DNA of 38,145 bases, from NCBI GenBank assembly GCA_004195635.1, contig PSPT01000003.1:1-38145 (forward strand), in the 5' to 3' direction. Made by a program: the position numbers and the translations under genes. This DNA is from Methanobacteriota archaeon. Lineage in GTDB: Archaea; Thermoplasmatota; Poseidoniia; Poseidoniales; Poseidoniaceae. Below are positions 24,538 to 33,305 of this stretch, one piece after another. How positions within the stretch are numbered: the first letter of the stretch is position 1; each line of letters begins with the position of its first letter. Below the pieces are notes generated by a model that was not told the origin of the DNA, made no database searches, and saw only the letters and a list, made by a program, of their open reading frames with translations.

Positions 24538-25332
24538 ATGCAAACCTACCTTGACCTAATCCAGCGGATACTTGACGAAGGTCAAGAAAAGGGCGACCGG
24601 ACGGGCACTGGGACGATTTCAGTATTCGGCCATCAGATGCGCTTTGACTTGTCAAAGGGCTTCCCAATGGTGACTACGAAAAAACTACACCTAAAGTCAA
24701 TCATTCATGAATTATTGTGGTTTTTGAAAGGCGAAACTAATATCGAATATCTTAAGGAAAATGGAGTTCGTATTTGGAATGCATGGGCAGATGAAAATGG
24801 GGATTTAGGCCCCGTGTACGGTAAGCAATGGCGGAAGTGGGAAAGTGTGGATGGAGACATTATTGATCAAATTCAGCAGGCCATTGAACTCATAAAAACC
24901 GACCCAGGTAGTCGCAGAATTATCGTCAGTGCTTGGAATGTAGGAGAGTTAAGCAAAATGGCACTTATGCCCTGCCATGCCTTTTTCCAGTTCTATGTAA
25001 ATCAAGGAAAACTATCATGTCAATTATATCAGAGAAGTGCCGATGTATTTCTCGGTGTGCCGTTTAATATTGCTTCATACGCCCTGTTGACTCATATGAT
25101 TGCCCAAATTTGCAATATCGAAGTTGGTGATTTTGTACATACAATTGGGGACGCCCACCTTTACAAGAACCATCTTGATCAAGCTAATCTTCAGGTTAGC
25201 CGAGAACCACTACCGCTTCCAAAACTCATCCTCAATAATAAAATAACTGAAATTGACTCATTTTCATTTGATGACTTTGAGGTGATTGACTACCAACATC
25301 ATGAGCACATCAAGGCTCCCATTTCAGTATAA
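24538..25332 (+). CDS. thyA: Thymidylate synthase ThyA (bacterial type)
   Basis: Converts dUMP to dTMP with methylenetetrahydrofolate, giving dihydrofolate. From the ATG at 24538 (preceded by GGGGAG) it has 264 residues, exactly the length of the E. coli enzyme, and the catalytic Cys falls at residue 146 in [18 protein letters not shown] at the N-terminus, the dUMP-binding [17 protein letters not shown] and the C-terminal [10 protein letters not shown] are all conserved. Upstream in-frame sequence (from 24499) is not family-like. The bacterial-type sequence next to folA suggests acquisition as a unit. Confidence 0.97.
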   Translation: MQTYLDLIQRILDEGQEKGDRTGTGTISVFGHQMRFDLSKGFPMVTTKKLHLKSIIHELLWFLKGETNIEYLKENGVRIWNAWADENGDLGPVYGKQWRKWESVDGDIIDQIQQAIELIKTDPGSRRIIVSAWNVGELSKMALMPCHAFFQFYVNQGKLSCQLYQRSADVFLGVPFNIASYALLTHMIAQICNIEVGDFVHTIGDAHLYKNHLDQANLQVSREPLPLPKLILNNKITEIDSFSFDDFEVIDYQHHEHIKAPISV

Positions 25333-25454
25333 TCCTCTATAGAACATGATATGATGAAAGAAACTGCGGCTTGAGAATATGAAAAAAAATGACAATGTGA
25401 GTGAGGATTTAGATAATTGATGCGCAAGAAATTACATTTAATGGAGGAGGAAAA

Positions 25455-25952
25455 ATGAGGATTGTGTTACTGGCTGCAATGGACAAAAAACGTGCAATTG
25501 GAATATCTGGAGAATTGCCTTGGCATTTATCTACCGACCTTCAGAGATTCAAGGAGCGTACATTGGGCCGACCAATTGTAATGGGCAGGGCAACATTTGA
25601 GAGCATAGGCAGACCTTTGCCTGGACGAACGAATATCGTGCTCACGCGTAATACTGAATGGGAGGCTGATGGTGTTTCTGTAGTTCATGATACCGAATCA
25701 GCACTTGAAATTGCTTGGAAAGAGAGTGCTGAGGAACTTTGTGTTATTGGCGGCGGGCAGGTTTATGCGCTATTCCTAGGAAAGGCCGATGTGCTTGAAT
25801 TGACCTTTGTGGAGGTTGAGGTGGCCGGCGCGGATACTTGGTTTCCCGACTGGGCAGTACTTGGCGAATGGCATGAAGTTAATCGAAGTGAACATATTGC
25901 CGGAGAAAAAGATGACCATGACTTCACAACCGTGACTCTAATCCGCCCTTAG
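25455..25952 (+). CDS. folA: Dihydrofolate reductase
   Basis: Reduces dihydrofolate made by ThyA back to tetrahydrofolate with NADPH. It is a bacterial-type DHFR: GISGELPWHLSTDLQRFK carries the active-site Asp at residue 28, then VMGRATFESIGRPLPGR and the VIGGGQVYALFL nucleotide motif. 165 residues is typical. A very strong Shine-Dalgarno sequence (GGAGGAGG) precedes the ATG. It lies 122 bases after thyA and forms the dTMP cycle with it. Confidence 0.96.
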   Translation: MRIVLLAAMDKKRAIGISGELPWHLSTDLQRFKERTLGRPIVMGRATFESIGRPLPGRTNIVLTRNTEWEADGVSVVHDTESALEIAWKESAEELCVIGGGQVYALFLGKADVLELTFVEVEVAGADTWFPDWAVLGEWHEVNRSEHIAGEKDDHDFTTVTLIRP

Positions 25953-26024
25953 GGTTCAGGCGCCAATATGTTAGGAATCACCAAATGGGCGAGGAATGAT
26001 CTTTGAAAGCGATACTTGAGGGTA

Positions 26025-26471
26025 TCAATTGCCATCATATTCAGTAACTCTTACACCGAGCCTGCCGGTTATTGCTTTTCGCGTCATTACTTTGTCCAAT
26101 TTTTTGTGGAAAGCCTTTTCTAAATCTATTTCCATTGCCAGTGCATTTCCAAGAGTCAAGATAAAAACATCGGCTAATTCTTCCTCTAAATCAGCTTGCG
26201 GCTTGCCCTTTGTTACTGCTGCTGCTAATTCACCCAGTTCTTCGATCATCAAAGTCAAGCGATAACCCATATCGTGGCCGTTATTATCAGCGAATTTATG
26301 CTTGTCATGGAATCTTGCGACACGACCCATCATCGTAGTGAATGTGCCATCACACAGTAAATCTGCAACACCTGACTCATCAACAGCAAGGACTTTTCGC
26401 CCAGACTCGGAAGCCAGCCAAGAATCAACATCAACAGGACGGCTATTATCTTGTGAAATGTCTTCAGTCAT
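26025..26471 (-). CDS. MazG-like nucleoside triphosphate pyrophosphohydrolase
   Basis: All-alpha NTP pyrophosphatase (MazG/dUTPase-2/dCTPase superfamily) that hydrolyses NTPs or dNTPs to monophosphates and pyrophosphate. The metal-binding signature is visible: EE at 77-78 with E81 (IEELGELA), then E98 and D101 (EELADVF). About 70 residues precede it, rich in Asp and Ser. 148 residues fits single-domain members. It lies next to thyA and folA but on the opposite strand, converging with folA. A role in dCTP/dUTP clean-up that supplies dUMP is plausible by proximity only. Confidence 0.85.
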   Translation of the reverse strand: MTEDISQDNSRPVDVDSWLASESGRKVLAVDESGVADLLCDGTFTTMMGRVARFHDKHKFADNNGHDMGYRLTLMIEELGELAAAVTKGKPQADLEEELADVFILTLGNALAMEIDLEKAFHKKLDKVMTRKAITGRLGVRVTEYDGN

Positions 26472-26566
26472 ATTGACACCGAGATGGTGTAGGTTGATGG
26501 GGTTTTCCTAAAGCAAGATGGCAATGCGTGCCAAGTAATATGCTGATACAATCTGAATTAGCAGAA

Positions 26567-27517
26567 TTACTCCATAAGACGTTCAATGAGGTCGGCCTTC
26601 TTCCCAGATACTGGTTTTCCGGCTGCTTTTAGCAGTTCTTTGAGTTCTGCAACTTTCATTGAAGTGTAAGCGGCATCAGCAGGTGCTTCTTCAGCAGGTG
26701 CTTCTTCAGCGGGTGCTTCTTCAGCGGGTGCTTCTTCAGCGGGTGCTTCTTCAGTGGATGCTTCTTCAGCGGGTGCTTCTTCAGCATCTTCGGAATCTTC
26801 ATCCTCTTCGGCGGCGGCAATTGCTGCAGCCTTACGGGCAGCTATTTCAGCTGCTGAACGCTCCTCATCAGAGTGAATTTCGTCAAGAGTTGGACCACCG
26901 ATCATGTCAACTCCAGATTGTAGAAGTTGGCTCTTTCGAATTACTGCGGATTTTATTGGATAAATTGACTTTGCAGCCTCATGGATTGCCTTCTCAAGGT
27001 CAGTTCCCATCATCGCCTTTTGCATAGCAGCGAAATTGGATTTTGCACCAAAACCGATGATTACTTCGCGAACAGCGGAACGAATCGCTTCCTTTATGCT
27101 TGTTTTAACACGGCGGTCGGTAATGATAAGTGGCTTCAAACGAAGCAAGTAGCCATCGGAAGTAATGACATCAACTACATCATCAACCTTCCCGCGGAAT
27201 CGGCGAACTTGACGGCGTGTGTGGTCATTTTGGTGGTGGTGTCCGATAAACTCGGTAAGAGCATCTGAATTAACTACATCATTTACACGGAATCTGACAA
27301 TAACGTGCATCTTGGTGAAATCTCCGTCAAACTCCTGTTGAGTTAATTCGTAAATTCGACCAATAACTTGCTTATCTGTCTCACTGATTGTCTCTCCGAT
27401 AGCCTTGTAATTCCAAGGATGTCGAGGAGCCCGAATGGTATACCATCGCTTTGTCTTCCACTTGTCTTTTTGCCTTCGAGATGCTGCTCTTGCTTTTGCT
27501 GTTTGTCGACTTGCCAT
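26567..27517 (-). CDS. rps3ae: Small-subunit ribosomal protein eS1 (S3Ae) with repeat linker and SAP-like tail
   Basis: Archaeal/eukaryotic ribosomal protein S3Ae. The body (residues 1 to about 230) contains the typical basic N-terminus, WYTIRAPRHPWNYKAIGET, VRRFRGKVDDVVDVITSDGYLLR and RSAVREVIIGFGAKSNF. Residues about 231-284 are an acidic Ala/Glu/Pro repeat. Residues 285-316 form a SAP-like helix-extended-helix (SMKVAELKELLKAAG, then SGKKADLIERL). Typical eS1 is about 200-230 residues, so the tail is an addition. The ATG at 27517 has GAGGGA upstream. A TATA-like box lies at 27581-27589, and the gene is divergent from the COG1325 gene. Confidence 0.93.
   Translation of the reverse strand: MASRQTAKARAASRRQKDKWKTKRWYTIRAPRHPWNYKAIGETISETDKQVIGRIYELTQQEFDGDFTKMHVIVRFRVNDVVNSDALTEFIGHHHQNDHTRRQVRRFRGKVDDVVDVITSDGYLLRLKPLIITDRRVKTSIKEAIRSAVREVIIGFGAKSNFAAMQKAMMGTDLEKAIHEAAKSIYPIKSAVIRKSQLLQSGVDMIGGPTLDEIHSDEERSAAEIAARKAAAIAAAEEDEDSEDAEEAPAEEASTEEAPAEEAPAEEAPAEEAPAEEAPADAAYTSMKVAELKELLKAAGKPVSGKKADLIERLME
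26681..26785 (-). repeat. Seven tandem 15-bp units in the eS1 linker
   Basis: Seven consecutive 15-bp units (plus-strand RGTGCTTCTTCAGC-type) encode APAEE-like pentapeptides. All stay in frame. Single changes mark individual copies. Confidence 0.9.
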
Positions 27518-27580
27518 AATATATCCCTCGGGTATCAGTTGCGGGGGCTACCCCACTTGCAAACCGGCGTCAAACCTCTT

Positions 27581-27589
27581 GTATTTAAT
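27581..27589 (-). promoter_or_regulatory. Candidate TATA box for rps3ae
   Basis: On the minus strand the sequence reads CATTAAATAC, about 65 bases before the eS1 ATG. It would give a leader of roughly 40 bases that includes GAGGGA as the ribosome-binding site. Confidence 0.35.
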
Positions 27590-27740
27590 GAGGGAGGTAT
27601 AAGGGAAATAAAGTAATGGTGCATGGAGGATAGAAATAGCACAAAAAAACACATGCTGGAAAGAAAAAGGAGGATTTGGCCTTACACTCACTACCGAAGT
27701 ACTCAAGGGGAGGAAATAGGCGGCGAAAATTGGTGGAGAT

Positions 27741-28226
27741 ATGCCCTTACACAACATCCGGTGGAGAACAGTCACCTCAGGTGTGGATGAAGAACTGGTA
27801 TTCGCCAATGCACTTGAATGGTTGTGTGGCTCTGGGGAATTAGTGGAAATAGAGCACACGAAATCCTACCATGGAAGTGATCTTCACATCGTTTCAGCAA
27901 ATTTGGAAAAAAGGGCAATGGCTCGAACCGCAGTAGCACGGCTTGGATCAGAGACTCTGCAAGATATCATCGATGGACTTGGACGCCATATAGATGAGGA
28001 AACTAAAACCATTCACATTCGATTGCGACTGGGTGATTTGCTTAGCGGGAAAGTTGTCCTTGGTGAACCCGGCGAATATCGTTGTTTGAAGGGACAAATA
28101 AAACTCCAAGTGTATCCAGGTGATGACATTTATTCAGTTGCTGAAAAATTACTTACTACTGCCAAAGCGAGAGCAGAGAGACAAGGATGGCCTGAGCCTC
28201 CCGTTTCTGCTGGTGAAGAAGAGTGA
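27741..28226 (+). CDS. COG1325-type RNA-binding protein (exosome-associated)
   Basis: Small archaeal protein of the COG1325 type, long predicted to associate with the archaeal exosome. The pattern IRWRTVTSGVDEELVFANALEWL, then the central HIVSANLEKRAMARTAVARL, and a C-terminal RLGDLLSGKVVLG with IKLQVYPGD matches it. RNA-binding is inferred from the family. It is 161 residues, with GGTGGAG just before the ATG. The Glu-rich C-terminus is short. It is divergent from eS1, so translation and RNA-decay genes share the promoter region. Confidence 0.72.
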   Translation: MPLHNIRWRTVTSGVDEELVFANALEWLCGSGELVEIEHTKSYHGSDLHIVSANLEKRAMARTAVARLGSETLQDIIDGLGRHIDEETKTIHIRLRLGDLLSGKVVLGEPGEYRCLKGQIKLQVYPGDDIYSVAEKLLTTAKARAERQGWPEPPVSAGEEE

Positions 28227-28395
28227 ACTTGGGGCTCTCGTTAGGCAATTCTGACACAAGATATTGCTTGAAGGATAATAACGGCATAGTCCTTTTTCAT
28301 TTGCACAATCGTGTATTCTTGTTCATTGGTTGTGATAGCCGAAAAGTCGAGTTACTTGAGAAGCCTTCATATTCAAATCCCTACACGCAGGAATC

Positions 28396-28674
28396 ATGAC
28401 CCATGTTGTAGTATCCGGTTGTGTTGATCACAAATATCAAGAATGCGTTGCAGTTTGCCCTGTCGAAGCATTCCGAGAAGCCGACACATACCTCGTCATT
28501 GACCCCGACGAATGTATTGACTGCGGCGCATGTATTCCAGAATGTCCAGTAGATGCTATCTTCGTAGACACCGATGTGCCACCCCATGAAGAAGAATGGA
28601 TTGAGAGAAACGAAACCGAGGCTGCTAACCTAAAGATTGCAGAAGGCGACTCACCTGTTCTCGCCGACGATTAG
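28396..28674 (+). CDS. Seven-iron ferredoxin (3Fe-4S / 4Fe-4S)
   Basis: Small electron carrier of the Azotobacter FdI type. Cys9, Cys17 and Cys50 are placed to bind a [3Fe-4S] cluster, and Cys21, Cys40, Cys43 and Cys46 a [4Fe-4S] cluster. The two extra Cys of Azotobacter FdI (its Cys11 and Cys24) are replaced here by His12 and Ala25. The region [14 protein letters not shown] is intact. The acidic tail of about 40 residues is typical. It is 92 residues and cytoplasmic. No dedicated partner is adjacent, so it is probably a general ferredoxin. Confidence 0.93.
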   Translation: MTHVVVSGCVDHKYQECVAVCPVEAFREADTYLVIDPDECIDCGACIPECPVDAIFVDTDVPPHEEEWIERNETEAANLKIAEGDSPVLADD

Positions 28675-28872
28675 AATTCATTGATTGTGTTCTCATCACT
28701 AAGAGGAATAATATTCTCTATTTTGCCATTTTCATGAGTGGGCGCTTCACTTTTTGCCCATTCGACTAAGGTTATTGTGTAATAAATAGTTAATTTGACA
28801 ATCAAGAAAGTGCCATATTATTAGAACTCTTGATGGAGGCAGAGTAATACACATAAGCCTAAACGGCGGGTT

Positions 28873-30456
28873 ATGCGAGCAGTTACCCTGCTAATCACCT
28901 CCCTCTTTCTCTTGACAACCTTGTCCGGATGTTTTGGTGGAGATGAGCCTCCCCAAAAGGAACCTGAGGATGAGTGGTTACCTGAAGGAGTATTCATCAC
29001 AGGGCCCGACGGTAACAGTACAGAAGGTATTCCTTTGGAATTGAATTTTACCTTTACTGACACCGGTGTTGATGGACCTGAACCGAGCATAGGCATTACC
29101 TCAAGCGGATGCATGTTTTTTGTCGCCATGGCTAAGGTGATGCGTTCTTGTGATGCTGGTGAATCTTGGGAGGATGTTGCAAATTATGCCTCAGCCCCAA
29201 CTACCAGCGACCCATATCTTTGGGTTGACCCAGTAACAGACCGAATTTTTAATATTCAAATGGTTGGACTTGCAACTACTTGGATTGGTTGGAGCGATGA
29301 TGACGGAGACAACTGGCTTGGAAACCCTCATGACTCTGGACCAATCCCTCTTAACGACCACATTAAGTTAGCATCGGGACCTTGGACTGACTCGGGATAT
29401 GGGGTTATTGGGCAAGGAAATCCAACATACTCTGAAGCGGTATATTTCTGCTACAACAAATTGGCAGGTATTTTCTGCTATACGAGTTTTGACGGTGGAC
29501 AATCCTTTGAAGTTGGCGGACAGGTATATGGATTGGCAACAACAAACGGAGGCCTTCACGGCGCAATTACCACTGCACCCGATGGAACAGTTTACCTTCC
29601 ACCTCGGGTATCAACTCCCACAGTATTAGTTTCAAAGGATAGCGGACTTACATGGGACACAAAAACTATGGGAACCGATGCTGGCACCCCAGACCCAAGA
29701 AAGAATACCGAAGTTGGGACTGATTCAGAATCCAATGCTTATCATATTTGGACAGGGGCTGACTTTGGCGTATATCTGTCACGTAGCACCGACTCCGGTG
29801 AAACTTGGGAGCAGGAAAGCATTCGCCTAAGTCCTAATGAAATTATTTCCACGACCTTCCCTCAGATAGATGCTGGAGATCCAGGCCGTATTGCAGTCAC
29901 CTATCTAGGCAGTGAGAATTCCAGTGTATTGGGAGAAACAGATCTTGATGGCAATCCGTGGAATGGCAATGGACACCTTGCACCAGCAAATGTACGTTAT
30001 TACTTATATGTGACATTCAGCCTCAATGCCTTGGATGAAAATCCTGTTTTCCACACCAAGAGAATCTCACAAGACCCAGTGCAAATCGGTGCTATCTGCT
30101 TGAATAGTGGAGATTGTCGAGACATAGGTGGGTCGAATAGAAATTTGCTTGATTTCAATGACCTTACAATTGATTTACAGGGACGAGTTTACATCGCTTT
30201 TGCTGATGGCTGTACCGGTGAATGTGCTACTAAAGAAAATCCCCAACCTGAGGATTCCAGAAGTAGGAGAGGGTCTGTATATTACCTAAGTAGTGGGCCA
30301 AGCCTGTATGAGGAAATAGAAACTCTTGCTCCATTAACAAGCCAACTGCCTAAGCAAGTCATTTCACCAAACCGAGATAATTCACAACACATAGCAATTG
30401 TATCTTATTCAACAGGGTTAGAAGCATTGGTATCCACTGATGAGGATAGAGACTGA
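28873..30456 (+). CDS. Asp-box (BNR) repeat lipoprotein, sialidase-like beta-propeller
   Basis: Exported lipoprotein: a signal peptide with lipobox LSGC (Cys20) is followed by a short acidic linker. The body has at least five Asp boxes of the S-x-D-x-G-x-T/S-W type (residues 92-99, 141-148, 205-212, 254-261, 305-312). This points to a six-bladed sialidase-like propeller. I cannot confirm catalytic residues, so it may bind and not cleave glycans or polymers. 527 residues. It is followed after a few bases by a small membrane protein, with which it is probably co-transcribed. Confidence 0.85.
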   Translation: MRAVTLLITSLFLLTTLSGCFGGDEPPQKEPEDEWLPEGVFITGPDGNSTEGIPLELNFTFTDTGVDGPEPSIGITSSGCMFFVAMAKVMRSCDAGESWEDVANYASAPTTSDPYLWVDPVTDRIFNIQMVGLATTWIGWSDDDGDNWLGNPHDSGPIPLNDHIKLASGPWTDSGYGVIGQGNPTYSEAVYFCYNKLAGIFCYTSFDGGQSFEVGGQVYGLATTNGGLHGAITTAPDGTVYLPPRVSTPTVLVSKDSGLTWDTKTMGTDAGTPDPRKNTEVGTDSESNAYHIWTGADFGVYLSRSTDSGETWEQESIRLSPNEIISTTFPQIDAGDPGRIAVTYLGSENSSVLGETDLDGNPWNGNGHLAPANVRYYLYVTFSLNALDENPVFHTKRISQDPVQIGAICLNSGDCRDIGGSNRNLLDFNDLTIDLQGRVYIAFADGCTGECATKENPQPEDSRSRRGSVYYLSSGPSLYEEIETLAPLTSQLPKQVISPNRDNSQHIAIVSYSTGLEALVSTDEDRD

Positions 30457-30471
30457 AACTTGGTGGAATTA

Positions 30472-30957
30472 ATGACTGCACCTGATTCTGAAAATAATAA
30501 CGAAAATACACATAGGGTGCCCCTTAAACAACGGGCTGGCGGTGCAATTTTCATTCTACTTTCATTGTTTATGGGTTATATTACGTGGCTCCTCAACTTC
30601 GAAATCGGATTCGCCACAACTGATGACAGATATCTTTCCATTCCATTTTTTGCTCTGACAATTACATATTTCTGCGGTGGTTTCAACATCCTTTTCGGAA
30701 AAGAGAGTAAATGGAGACTTGCGATTTTCGTTGTCAACATTATCTTGCTAATATTATTAACATCCTTTTTCCTATTAGTTCTAGTGGGTTACTTCACTAA
30801 TCCATGTTATGTCGATCCGATGGTTTGTGATGATGAACTAACTGATACTCCTATGTACCTGAAGATGTTTGGATTTTTGGATGCTATATTGGCATTATTC
30901 ACCTATACATCATGGCGCCTTCGACAACCTACTATGCCTATTGAAATTGAACAATAA
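30472..30957 (+). CDS. Small four-helix membrane protein, unknown
   Basis: 161 residues with four hydrophobic segments (about 25-42, 56-76, 86-109 and 134-150). A short loop with two Cys (NPCYVDPMVCDDE) lies before the last and would be outside. Start ATG at 30472 is preceded by GGTGGA; upstream in-frame GTG and TTG codons are less likely. It follows the Asp-box lipoprotein immediately. I do not recognise the family. Confidence 0.75.
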   Translation: MTAPDSENNNENTHRVPLKQRAGGAIFILLSLFMGYITWLLNFEIGFATTDDRYLSIPFFALTITYFCGGFNILFGKESKWRLAIFVVNIILLILLTSFFLLVLVGYFTNPCYVDPMVCDDELTDTPMYLKMFGFLDAILALFTYTSWRLRQPTMPIEIEQ

Positions 30958-31030
30958 ACTCTTCTTACCAATTGATAAGTGGATGAAAAGTAAGTACACA
31001 AAATGGTGCAGAAGTACGAGTTGCTGAGTA

Positions 31031-32023
31031 TTAGTTGCCGCGCTGGTCCATCCTGACTTCAAGAGTGTCAATCTCAAGACCTGGCATTGGAGTCGCCATC
31101 ATTGCAGATGCTTCGGTTATCTTTGACGGGTCTTCAAAGTGTGCGGTCGCCATGACAATTGCCTCTGCGGTTGTTGTTGGGTCTTCAGACTTGAAAATGC
31201 CTGAACCAACAAAAATCCCATCCATTCCTGTTTGCATCATTAGTGCTGCATCAGCAGGAGTTGCAATTCCGCCTGCAGAAAAGGTAACTACTGGGAGCCG
31301 CCCCATTTTGCGAACATCTTCAAGAACATCTCGAACTCCATCAGAGAGGGTATTTAAATCGCCAAAAGGCGTACTAATCAATTCATAGTCAATCAATGGC
31401 GACATTGACTCTAAGCGCATAAATCCATCAGTCACATCTTCAACTGCTCCTTCAAATTCTAAATCACTGGCCTGCTGCAACCATTCAATTTCACCTGCAA
31501 CAAGACGAGCGTGTTGTATAGCACTAACGACATTTCCAGTGCCTGCTTCACCCTTCGTGCGCATCATTGCTGCACCCTCAAAAATACGTCGTGCCGCTTC
31601 GCCAAGATTAGTGCATCCGCAAACGAAGGGAATAGTGAAGTCACTTTTGTTAATGTGGTAAAAAGGGTCGGCGGGAGTCAATACCTCACTCTCATCAACC
31701 ATATCAACGCCCATGGATTCCAATATTCGGGCCTCTTCCGTATGCCCAATTCTTGCTTTCGCCATAACCGGAATTGAGGTGCAGTCAATAATTCCCTGTA
31801 TTAAATCAGGATGAGACATGCGAGCGACACCACCGTCTGCTCTAATATCCGAAGGAACTCTCTCCAAGGCCATAACTGATACAGCACCTGCATCTTCGGC
31901 CACGGCAGCCTGCTCTGGGGTGACGACATCCATGATGACGCCTCCTTGTTGCATACGGGCAAAGCCCCGCTTTAGTAAATCAGTTCCGTGGCGTAACTTG
32001 CTCATATCCAGTGGGTCAGCCAT
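31031..32023 (-). CDS. pdxS: Pyridoxal 5'-phosphate synthase subunit PdxS
   Basis: The synthase subunit of the two-component, DXP-independent vitamin B6 pathway. It makes PLP from ribose 5-phosphate, glyceraldehyde 3-phosphate and ammonia. Lys89 (in VMAKARIGH) and Lys157 (in MMRTKGEA) match the two catalytic lysines (81 and 149 in B. subtilis). [13 protein letters not shown] and [17 protein letters not shown] are typical. It is 330 residues from ATG 32023; a GTG upstream at 32038 is a less likely start. The length is slightly above the usual 290-300. The partner glutaminase PdxT is not adjacent in this window. Confidence 0.96.
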   Translation of the reverse strand: MADPLDMSKLRHGTDLLKRGFARMQQGGVIMDVVTPEQAAVAEDAGAVSVMALERVPSDIRADGGVARMSHPDLIQGIIDCTSIPVMAKARIGHTEEARILESMGVDMVDESEVLTPADPFYHINKSDFTIPFVCGCTNLGEAARRIFEGAAMMRTKGEAGTGNVVSAIQHARLVAGEIEWLQQASDLEFEGAVEDVTDGFMRLESMSPLIDYELISTPFGDLNTLSDGVRDVLEDVRKMGRLPVVTFSAGGIATPADAALMMQTGMDGIFVGSGIFKSEDPTTTAEAIVMATAHFEDPSKITEASAMMATPMPGLEIDTLEVRMDQRGN

Positions 32024-32261
32024 GATTCTCAAACCCACCCACTAGCATCCACCACATAAACCCAGCCGATTACGCTTCCCCAATGCGGCTAGCCAAAGGC
32101 AGAAGAAACTAATTGGCGATCTCATATTGCCAAGTTCTTTTCAACTAAGAAAATTAACGATATTATTGCATGGTGACTACTGTCAACGACAGAAAATTGC
32201 GATTGCACCCTTAGAATATCGGCAACCGGTATAAATGCCGGAGGTAGAATTATTCTCAAGG

Positions 32262-32534
32262 TTAGAGTAAACCCATTTCAAGAACTTCAACACTTCCAAT
32301 GCCGCCCACAGAGTTTATCTGTGTTTCAAAAGCATCAACAAGACCTTCACCGTCATTCATGACAACGTGAAGTTGAATGAATTTTAATCCGAAAGCAAGA
32401 GGCTTTAGTTCAATATTTTGAACATTGTAAACATCATTTGCTAGACCGTTAAGTCCTACGAGAATGGCCTCATAATTGATTTCGTCTTCCGAATCAGCCG
32501 CCATTATTTTGTATGTAATTGCTACTTCGCCCAC
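32262..32534 (-). CDS. Translation elongation factor aEF-1 beta
   Basis: Nucleotide-exchange factor for aEF-1alpha. The C-terminal signature IELKPLAFGLKFIQLHVVMNDGEGLVDAFETQINSVGGIGSVEV is clear. From the GTG at 32534, which has AGGTGA upstream, it is 90 residues, the size of archaeal homologues. In-frame sequence extends upstream to 32630, but it overlaps the reading frame of a zinc-ribbon microprotein and gives a non-family N-terminus, so I reject that start. The stop of the zinc-ribbon gene lies 11 bases before this GTG. Confidence 0.9.
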   Translation of the reverse strand: MGEVAITYKIMAADSEDEINYEAILVGLNGLANDVYNVQNIELKPLAFGLKFIQLHVVMNDGEGLVDAFETQINSVGGIGSVEVLEMGLL

Positions 32535-32544
32535 ATCACTCACC

Positions 32545-32712
32545 TCAGGGTCCTTGAAAACCACAATCTTGGCAAACATAGAGGGCGGCTTGGTTGCGAC
32601 ATAATGGACTTCGGCCAATAGACGTACCACAATTTGGGCATGGGAAAGATGTGCTCCCTTTTTCTACAAGTGGGACACCACTGGCGCTACAAACTTCTGC
32701 TCTCTCCGACAT
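32545..32712 (-). CDS. HVO_2753-like zinc-ribbon microprotein, 55 aa
   Basis: A 55-residue Cys-rich protein directly before aEF-1beta, in a different frame from the long upstream extension of that gene. It matches the small archaeal zinc-finger family typified by HVO_2753 (COG2888), usually found before ef1b. Visible: GVPLVEKGSTSFPCPNC, then YVCQDCGFQGP at the end. Family members normally have four CxxC knuckles. Here two are complete (Cys25/28 and Cys47/50) and two are broken to single Cys, with Ser at 11 and Ser at 35. Both lost positions are AGT, one base from TGT. One zinc site may therefore be missing. The role is unknown, probably RNA or ribosome related. Confidence 0.85.
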   Translation of the reverse strand: MSERAEVCSASGVPLVEKGSTSFPCPNCGTSIGRSPLCRNQAALYVCQDCGFQGP

Positions 32713-32849
32713 AACTACACTTCCGTGACTGTTTCCGCCAATGACTACCCCCTTTCAAGGTTGCTCAAGGCAAAGACGCCGATAGGCACTACAGTGTTGC
32801 AATTATTCAGTCTCATTAAAGGGCATTTTAGCGATAATATTCTGATAAA

Positions 32850-33230
32850 TCATGCCTCAATAAGGAGCAAGCGTCCATATCGTCCACTACTTACCACTAA
32901 TTGTCCGTTGCGTGAACGGCACCAACCGTTTTGAACTCTGATAACATCTCCGGGAGAGATTTTGTCAACATCTTCGCCCCACAAAACAAGACCAACAATA
33001 CCGGTTTCATCTCTACCAGCAGCAGCAGCAATTGGGCCTGTGTAAGATTCACTAACGATTTGACGGCGTGGATATCTGCGCACAACAAATAACTCGAGCC
33101 CATTAACTGGAGAATCAACAACCAAATCTTTTACTTGAGTTTTGCCATTTCGTCGATACCAAGACCAACGATTGCTTGATTGTTGTTTGTTATTCATTCC
33201 AGTACTATTCTGCGGAGTGTATTCTTCCAT
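32850..33230 (-). CDS. OB-fold single-stranded nucleic-acid-binding protein (SOSS-B-like)
   Basis: A 126-residue protein with one OB fold from about residue 30. It contains VKDLVVDSPVNGLELFVVR, then DETGIVGLVLWGEDVDKISPGD and a closing VSSGRYGRLLLIEA. This is the archaeal RPA-like/SOSS-B1-like single-domain binder. The N-terminal 30 residues are Asn/Gln/Ser-rich and probably disordered. ssDNA binding is inferred. The first ATG at 33230 is used; an ATG at 33197 is possible. Confidence 0.85.
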   Translation of the reverse strand: MEEYTPQNSTGMNNKQQSSNRWSWYRRNGKTQVKDLVVDSPVNGLELFVVRRYPRRQIVSESYTGPIAAAAGRDETGIVGLVLWGEDVDKISPGDVIRVQNGWCRSRNGQLVVSSGRYGRLLLIEA

Positions 33231-33305
33231 ATTTTGGTCAGTGAATCGCCTAAGTAAATAAACAGGACCATTGCCTAATCAATTTTGTCTGGAAAAGTTA
33301 CAGAG

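Noticed and set aside
32535-32630. N-terminal extension of aEF-1beta
   Set aside because: It is the overlapping zinc-microprotein gene read in another frame, and a GTG with a ribosome-binding site at 32534 gives the family length.
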